A stretch of 64,000 nucleotides of DNA from Methanomassiliicoccus sp. (GTDB lineage Archaea; Thermoplasmatota; Thermoplasmata; Methanomassiliicoccales; Methanomassiliicoccaceae). Shown in pieces: positions 59,551 to 64,000 of this stretch; position 1 is the first letter of the stretch; every line of letters starts with the position of its first letter. A program made the position numbers and the translations under genes. Location: NCBI GenBank assembly GCA_018262895.1, contig JADFDJ010000007.1, forward strand, positions 62,001 through 126,000, in the 5' to 3' direction. The notes under the pieces are model-generated. The model was not told the origin of the DNA. It ran no database searches and saw only the letters and a list, made by a program, of their open reading frames with translations.

Positions 59551-59820
59551 CTACTTGACTCCCTCTTCACCGGGTCCTCGTTCCTCCACATCCTCGAACT
59601 TGTCCAGGTTATTGGTCATCACCTTGTGGAGGATATCGATCTGACCCTGGTAGTAATCCCTCTTGTCCGGCTGCTCCACCTTCAGGTACTCGAGCTCATC
59701 GATGTTGTCCTGAATGTCCTGCTTAACCAGGACCACACCGCCGCTCTGCTCGATGACCTGGGTGACGTATGCGGCCATCCTGCTCGTCCTCTCCTTCCTC
59801 TTGTCCTTGGAGCTCCTCAT
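59551..59820 (-). CDS. Small coiled-coil-like protein, unrecognised
   Basis: 89 residues, charged and helical: MRSSKDKRKERTSRMAAYVTQVIEQSGGVVLVKQDIQDNIDELEYLKVEQPDKRDYYQGQIDILHKVMTNNLDKFEDVEER. The basic start and regular Leu/Ile spacing suggest a coiled coil. Ribosome-binding site GGGAGGGAG... is close to the ATG. It stands alone between gatE and the surface-protein gene, with a TATA-rich upstream region. I recognise no family, but composition and codon use look genuine. Confidence 0.65.
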   Translation of the reverse strand: MRSSKDKRKERTSRMAAYVTQVIEQSGGVVLVKQDIQDNIDELEYLKVEQPDKRDYYQGQIDILHKVMTNNLDKFEDVEERGPGEEGVK

Positions 59821-59997
59821 ATTAACTCCCTCCTACCGATCGATACATTGGGCTCAGGTTCCATACCTTCAGATCGTTTTTTCTTTATGGTCCACATCCA
59901 TCTTTTTGCTTTTCTGATGTGAACGATGCGTGACCTCAGTCACGTCCTGTCTGACCTCATGAACGGCTAATATGACATGATGAGAGCATGCGTTCCA

Positions 59998-61755
59998 TCA
60001 CTTCCTTCGTCTCATGAGCAATGCCACCCCTGCCAAGCCCGCTATCGCGGTCACAGCTATCCCGCCGAGGATGACAGGTTCTCCGATGATATCCCCAAGA
60101 GCATCACCGCCCGAGCTTCCCACCGAGAACTCGAGCGAGTCCTCGATGGTCCGACCTGACGTGTCCGTTCCCTTCACAGTCAGGTTGTGCGGTCCGTTCC
60201 CGAGGCCAACGAAGGAGATCGACGTGGAGTTGAGAGGTATAGCCACGAAAGCCCCGCCGTCAAGAGAGTATTCCAGCTTATTGAGGGCTGCACTGTCGAC
60301 CACGGTGAAGTGTATGGTCACGTTCCCATCCGGATAGTCCTTCCCTGGCTCTGGGAACACAATTCCAGGGGACCCTTGGGAAATGGTCAGGGTGACGTTC
60401 TTCACGTCCTCCAAATTGCCTGCCTTGTCCTCAGCATAGTATTCCACAACGTGAGTACCATTGGTTGATAGACCGACATTGCTAGTGTAGGTCAACCACC
60501 CGCCCCCGTCGATCCGGTAAGAGGTCCTCTCGATCCCCGAGGTCGAATCGGCGGATGTCAAATTGATAGCGGCCGCGCCTATGTACCCGCTCTCCCCCTC
60601 ATTCCCGTATACAGCGATCGTGGTCACCGGAGGCAGGGTATCGACGATGGTGCTGGCATCGGCCGCGTTCCTCCTTGCCTCGGTGACGCTCTCAACGTCC
60701 GTCCCCTGGGTGAAGAACTCATATCGCCCATCGCCAGGCGAGTTGAATATGATGGGGCTGGAACCGAACCTGCCGTCCGGCCTCCCAGTGGTGGTGTACA
60801 GGACCCAATCACCGGTCCCGTTGACCCTATAGTACAGCTTGATGTAGTCCATGGCGACCCAGGGATCGTTGTCCACGAAGCTCACCGGGAATGAGCTGGC
60901 GGTCTGGTAATCGTCGAGCTCTTCCACCGATGTCGTCAGGGGCAGGGACCCGACGGGCACGGTCCCGACGCAGCTGATGTCGTCAAGGAACACCCCCTCC
61001 CTCGTGCCCAATGAATTGCTGGATATCGTCCTGACACCGTACTCGGTGAAGGCATTGTATGCGTCCCCGTTGGTTGGCGGCTCTGTACCGGACACGAACT
61101 CGAAGCCTATCCACGAGGCGTTGTTGGGTATCTGCACCGATTGCTGCATCCAGGTCTGGGCCATGGCCTGTTCCTGGCCTATCGTCCACGCCACATGCTT
61201 CGTGAGACTGCTGTTGCTGCCGGTGTAGTAGACCACGTTCAGGAAGTCATACCCGACCAGGGTGCCGGTGCCGGGCTGGGTGGCGTCGGAGATCCCGGTA
61301 TCGGAGTAGAACCAGAAGGTCAAGGTGATGTTAGCGTAGACGCTCAGGCCGCTCACATACTTGCGCATCACCGCATCCATGTTCGTATCGTACCTCTGAA
61401 CGTACTCTGACTGAGATACCTCGCTCGACATGTTCAGGAGGTTGAAGTTGTAAGGCTGGTTGTTGGTAGCGTTGTAGTAGTTGGAGTTGTAACCGGACTT
61501 CGCGCAGTAGGCTGCGAAACCGCCACTACGGAAGGTGTGCTTGGACCGGCACCAGGTATCATCGCTGTCCACATGGTTCTCGTCCGTCTTGTACCAGTTA
61601 TCGAACCACTCCTGGAACACGGCCTCATCCGCGTTCTCGGTGAAGAACACATGGCTGGAAGGGACCTCTGCACTGATACTCACTGGCAGAATGGTCATGA
61701 CCATCAGCAGGCACAGAAGGATGGCTAAGGCCATCCTTGGATATCTCCGGTTCAC
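59998..61755 (-). CDS. Large cell-surface protein with Ig-like domains and C-terminal anchor
   Basis: 585 residues. A signal peptide (MNRRYPRMALAILLCLLMVMTILPVSISAEV) leads to an external region of about 525 residues, a C-terminal helix (EPVILGGIAVTAIAGLAGVALLM) and RRRK. Residues 35-270 resemble a carbohydrate-binding or protease-associated beta-sandwich (FRSGGFAAYCAKSGYNSNYYNA ... FWFYSDTGIS ... NASWIGFEFVSGTEPP). Later come repeated Ig-like units with GIERTSYRIDGGGWLTYTS ... HVVEYYAEDKAGNLEDVKNVTLTI, typical of OmpL47-like surface domains. More than ten N-x-S/T sequons make it a likely substrate of the AglB in this window. No catalytic residues recognised. Confidence 0.8.
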   Translation of the reverse strand: MNRRYPRMALAILLCLLMVMTILPVSISAEVPSSHVFFTENADEAVFQEWFDNWYKTDENHVDSDDTWCRSKHTFRSGGFAAYCAKSGYNSNYYNATNNQPYNFNLLNMSSEVSQSEYVQRYDTNMDAVMRKYVSGLSVYANITLTFWFYSDTGISDATQPGTGTLVGYDFLNVVYYTGSNSSLTKHVAWTIGQEQAMAQTWMQQSVQIPNNASWIGFEFVSGTEPPTNGDAYNAFTEYGVRTISSNSLGTREGVFLDDISCVGTVPVGSLPLTTSVEELDDYQTASSFPVSFVDNDPWVAMDYIKLYYRVNGTGDWVLYTTTGRPDGRFGSSPIIFNSPGDGRYEFFTQGTDVESVTEARRNAADASTIVDTLPPVTTIAVYGNEGESGYIGAAAINLTSADSTSGIERTSYRIDGGGWLTYTSNVGLSTNGTHVVEYYAEDKAGNLEDVKNVTLTISQGSPGIVFPEPGKDYPDGNVTIHFTVVDSAALNKLEYSLDGGAFVAIPLNSTSISFVGLGNGPHNLTVKGTDTSGRTIEDSLEFSVGSSGGDALGDIIGEPVILGGIAVTAIAGLAGVALLMRRRK

Positions 61756-61938
61756 GAGGACGTCGTTACCGATGGGGCGATAATTAATGGTTTCTCAAGG
61801 GCTCGGGGATGTGATCTGATGGATAGGGCAGGATGGTGTAAACCCCATTTCGATGTTGCCTTACGCTTACACCATCAACGATCCCTCCGCCCAAGAGACA
61901 GCGGGGGCAAGGGATAAAAGCAAAACACCGGCAGCGAT

Positions 61939-62508
61939 CTATGGCATCTGCAGCTCCTCGACCCACAGCTCCTCGAAGAAGTACCGGCGGGCGCCCAAAC
62001 GGCGGTGGGAGAACCCTGACAGGAGAGCTTCCAGCCCTTTAGGCTCCATCTCCGAGGACAGCAGCAGCAGGATGCGGCCCTCGGGGAGGAGATGTTCCTC
62101 CACACCCTCCAGGAACGGCGCCAGCACATCGAGGCCTGTGGCCCCACCGGCCCAGGCCTTCTCCAGTATGCCCTCGTCCTCCGCCGCCAGGTAGGGCGGG
62201 TTGAACACCAGCAGATCGAAGGACCCTCCCACGTTAGCGAACAGATCGCTCTCCACAACCTCCCCCTGTAGGCGGTTCCTTTGGAGGTTCTTCCTCGTGC
62301 ATTCCACGGCCCAGGGGTTGATGTCCGCCGCCGTAAGGACACCACCAGCGGCGGCGATATGGCAGGAGATCAAGCCGGTCCCGCACCCCATCTCCAGGAC
62401 CTTCTTCCCGGGCCTGAGCGTCAAGCACCCAAGCAGCAGGAACGTATCCTCCTTGGGAGGGTACACCAGCTCGCATTCCATGATATCTATTTCCTTGCGG
62501 TACTCCAT
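61939..62508 (-). CDS. HemK/PrmC-type N5-glutamine methyltransferase (Mtq2-like)
   Basis: 189-residue SAM methyltransferase. The N-terminal VYPPKEDTFLLLGCL is typical of the archaeal/eukaryal Mtq2 group. Motif I is VLEMGCGTGLISCHIAA, motif II TAADINPWAVECTRKNL, and the catalytic NPPY in LLVFNPPYLAAEDEG. Archaeal members methylate the Gln of the GGQ loop in release factor aRF1, usually with Trm112. Start Met1 and Met10 (MECELVYPP) are both possible. It is divergent from the rhomboid gene. Confidence 0.88.
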   Translation of the reverse strand: MEYRKEIDIMECELVYPPKEDTFLLLGCLTLRPGKKVLEMGCGTGLISCHIAAAGGVLTAADINPWAVECTRKNLQRNRLQGEVVESDLFANVGGSFDLLVFNPPYLAAEDEGILEKAWAGGATGLDVLAPFLEGVEEHLLPEGRILLLLSSEMEPKGLEALLSGFSHRRLGARRYFFEELWVEELQMP

Positions 62509-62624
62509 GGCTATGGACCTGTCATAACGTGAACAGCGCCCGCGTATAATATCCCCATCATGGTTCCACTGGTCCCAGAAGGACAGCGAAACGGTCTTAA
62601 CGCGCGATGTGATTGCGTGTGAGG

Positions 62625-63515
62625 ATGGAACCCACCTCCCTTGTGATCGTTGCCATTATCGTGGTCGCCCTGGCGGTGGGGTGTTTAAAGAGGTTCGACC
62701 TCTCCCATGTGATCGTGCTCAGCAACCTAGGCATCTTCTTCATAATCCTGTTCTCCAACAAGTTCCTGATATTCTACGATCTGGCGATGCAGCCTCAGGA
62801 CCTGGAGAACGGAACGGCCGTCTATACCATCCTCACCAGCATGTTCGTGCACTACGACTTCGCCCATGTTATCGGCAACATGCTGTTCCTTTTCTTCCTG
62901 GGCAATCCGCTGGAGACCAGGATCGGGAAGGGGAGGTTCGCCCTCGTCTACTTTGTCTCCGGCATCGTCGGTTCGTTGATGGCCGCTCTCTACTTCATCT
63001 TCATCGAGCCTGTCCCGGCGATCTTCATGATGGGCGCCTCTGGGGCCATCTCCGGCGTGGTAGGCACCTTCCTGGTCCTCTACCCCCGGGACGAGATTCC
63101 GATGTTCGTCGGCCCCATATTCCTGCCCCGTGTTCCCATCTGGATATCCGCCCTCAGCTGGATAATCCTGGACATATTCCTGGTGCTGCTCCTGCCGAGC
63201 AACGTGTCCTGGCAGGCCCATCTGGGGGGCTTCATAGCAGGCATGCTCATCGGCCTGCTCCTGGGCCGGAGGGTCGAGGTGGAGATTAGGAGGGAGAGCG
63301 CTCCGCACGATTACTCCAAGCTCGAGGCCTTGGCCGCCACACCTCAGCTGAAAAACGCCCTGGAGAGCATCAAGGACGAGGCCCACAGGGATGTCCGCGA
63401 GGTGTGGCTGGAGTACTTCGCAGAACATGCTCAGTGTCCTAAGTGCGGGGGCAAGATGAAGTACCGTAAGGACCACTTCATATGCCAGTGCGGGGAGGTC
63501 GTGGAGATATGGTGA
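62625..63515 (+). CDS. Rhomboid intramembrane serine protease with C-terminal zinc ribbon
   Basis: 296 residues from ATG at 62625; a TTG at 62613 is also in frame, but a TATA-like GTCTTAAC about 27 bases upstream of the ATG favours a leaderless start. Six transmembrane helices carry the rhomboid features: HYDFAHVIGNMLFLFFLGNPLE, the serine motif MGASGAISGVVG (about 142) and the catalytic His in WQAHLGGFIAGMLIG. A cytosolic tail of about 90 residues ends in a rubredoxin-like zinc ribbon, CPKCGGKMKYRKDHFICQCGEVVE. The ribbon may bind a partner or substrate. Coupled to the next gene by overlap. Confidence 0.92.
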   Translation: MEPTSLVIVAIIVVALAVGCLKRFDLSHVIVLSNLGIFFIILFSNKFLIFYDLAMQPQDLENGTAVYTILTSMFVHYDFAHVIGNMLFLFFLGNPLETRIGKGRFALVYFVSGIVGSLMAALYFIFIEPVPAIFMMGASGAISGVVGTFLVLYPRDEIPMFVGPIFLPRVPIWISALSWIILDIFLVLLLPSNVSWQAHLGGFIAGMLIGLLLGRRVEVEIRRESAPHDYSKLEALAATPQLKNALESIKDEAHRDVREVWLEYFAEHAQCPKCGGKMKYRKDHFICQCGEVVEIW

Positions 63516-64000
63516 CATCGGTCCGCGTCATTTTCGAGGGTTGGCTGAGCAGGCAGGACGACGTGCTCCTGGAAGCCCATTCCACATCGACCCTTGTCGT
63601 GACCGAGGGTCACAATGTTCTTGTGGACACGTCCACGAAGCAGCAGCGGTCTCCCCTCCTCCAGGGCCTGAAGGCAGCAGGCCTGAGGCCCGAGGACATA
63701 GACATTTTGATCAACACTCACCTGCACCCGGACCATACCGGGAACAACGACCTTTTCACCCCAGCATCGAAGATGGCACGTTCCGAGGAGCACCCAGACG
63801 CCTCCTTCATGTGCATCACCGAAGATGCGGAGATACTGCCAGGGATCCGTCTGATGCACACGCCCGGGCACAGCAGGGGGTCCATGAGCGTAGTGGTCGA
63901 GACCGATGGCCGTCGATGTGTCATCGCCGGGGACGCCATCCCTACCAGGGACAACCTCGAGAAGTGGAGGCCCCCCATGATACATTACGACAGGAGCGTC
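63509..64000 (+). CDS. Metallo-beta-lactamase-fold hydrolase, 3' end outside the window
   Basis: 164 codons to the window edge, absent from the ORF track because the frame is open. MVTSVRVIFEGWLSRQD ... STSTLVVTEGHNVLVDTSTKQQR, then the metal-binding NTHLHPDHTGNNDLF (H-x-H-x-D-H), the second His in MHTPGHSRGSMSVVVE, and the bridging Asp in VIAGDAIPTRDNL. A general zinc hydrolase of the MBL fold, substrate unknown. The ATG at 63509 (or GTG at 63512) overlaps the rhomboid stop, so both genes are in one transcript. Confidence 0.9.
   Translation, partial: MVTSVRVIFEGWLSRQDDVLLEAHSTSTLVVTEGHNVLVDTSTKQQRSPLLQGLKAAGLRPEDIDILINTHLHPDHTGNNDLFTPASKMARSEEHPDASFMCITEDAEILPGIRLMHTPGHSRGSMSVVVETDGRRCVIAGDAIPTRDNLEKWRPPMIHYDRSV

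Noticed and set aside
1-64000. CRISPR arrays, insertion sequences, prophage or toxin-antitoxin loci
   Set aside because: No regularly spaced repeats, transposase or integrase genes were found; the RHH gene is next to ftsZ and has no toxin partner.

Overview
The window is archaeal chromosome, high in GC, densely packed with genes and carrying no mobile elements. The information-processing genes are euryarchaeal: TBP, Orc1/Cdc6, PriL, GatDE, EF-1beta, a stand-alone A'' polymerase subunit, and L1/L10/L12/L11 with Spt5 and SecE. RpoB is a single unsplit chain, which argues against the split-B lineages (Methanosarcinales, Methanobacteriales, Halobacteria). Together with HypB and a methanogen-like set of radical SAM and PriL genes, this fits a Thermoplasmata-class archaeon, most likely Methanomassiliicoccales or a close relative. 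No methanogenesis gene is visible, so the placement is an inference.

Layout. 1-3.2 kb: 3' part of a PAS histidine kinase, a DUF3784-like membrane protein and a MarC protein. 3.4-9.7 kb: tRNA-Gly(CCC), UPF0147, an Lrp-type effector-domain protein, a 55-residue protein missing from the ORF track, a RimI-like acetyltransferase, AsnRS, an M20 peptidase, a small membrane protein and an aldehyde dehydrogenase. 9.8-18.4 kb, minus strand: Cdc6, NIF3-like, then L12, L10, L1, L11, Spt5, SecE and two tandem ftsZ genes. 18.4-23.4 kb: a putative small RNA, acylphosphatase, TatD-like hydrolase, TBP, DUF1330, then a double ribbon-helix-helix regulator directly upstream of a third ftsZ, and TrmJ. 23.5-34.4 kb: TruA, AK6/Fap7, an archaetidylinositol-phosphate synthase-like enzyme, PriL, a radical SAM/HhH protein, malic enzyme, a PPC-domain protein, exported acetolactate decarboxylase, EF-1beta with a zinc ribbon, CorA, a phosphoesterase and an AlkD-like protein. 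34.6-45.6 kb: tRNA-Lys, the RNA polymerase operon rpoH-rpoB-rpoA1-rpoA2-rpl30e-nusA, a radical SAM protein and pyrF. 45.8-53 kb: a giant AglB-type oligosaccharyltransferase gene overlapping a second secreted, membrane-anchored protein. 53-64 kb: thioredoxin, translin-like protein, PurD, HypB, GatD-GatE, a large surface protein, a HemK-like methyltransferase, rhomboid and a partial metallo-beta-lactamase-fold gene.

The most notable observations are: (1) a tRNA-Lys(UUU) gene interrupted in the D-loop and again in the T-loop by two short introns, each folding into a bulge-helix-bulge; (2) a 2,146-residue AglB with about eleven carboxypeptidase-regulatory/SdrD-like repeats and a C-terminal anchor, coupled to a CARDB-like partner gene; (3) three FtsZ genes within 7 kb, one behind a two-domain RHH regulator with tandem TGTCNGACA operators (a CdrS-FtsZ2-like arrangement); (4) Spt5 and RpoA'' proteins with extra N-terminal domains; (5) a TatD-like gene whose only sensible start appears to be CTG overlapping the tbp stop codon. 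I saw no CRISPR array, defence island or insertion sequence, and no wholly new multi-gene system that I can defend from sequence alone.
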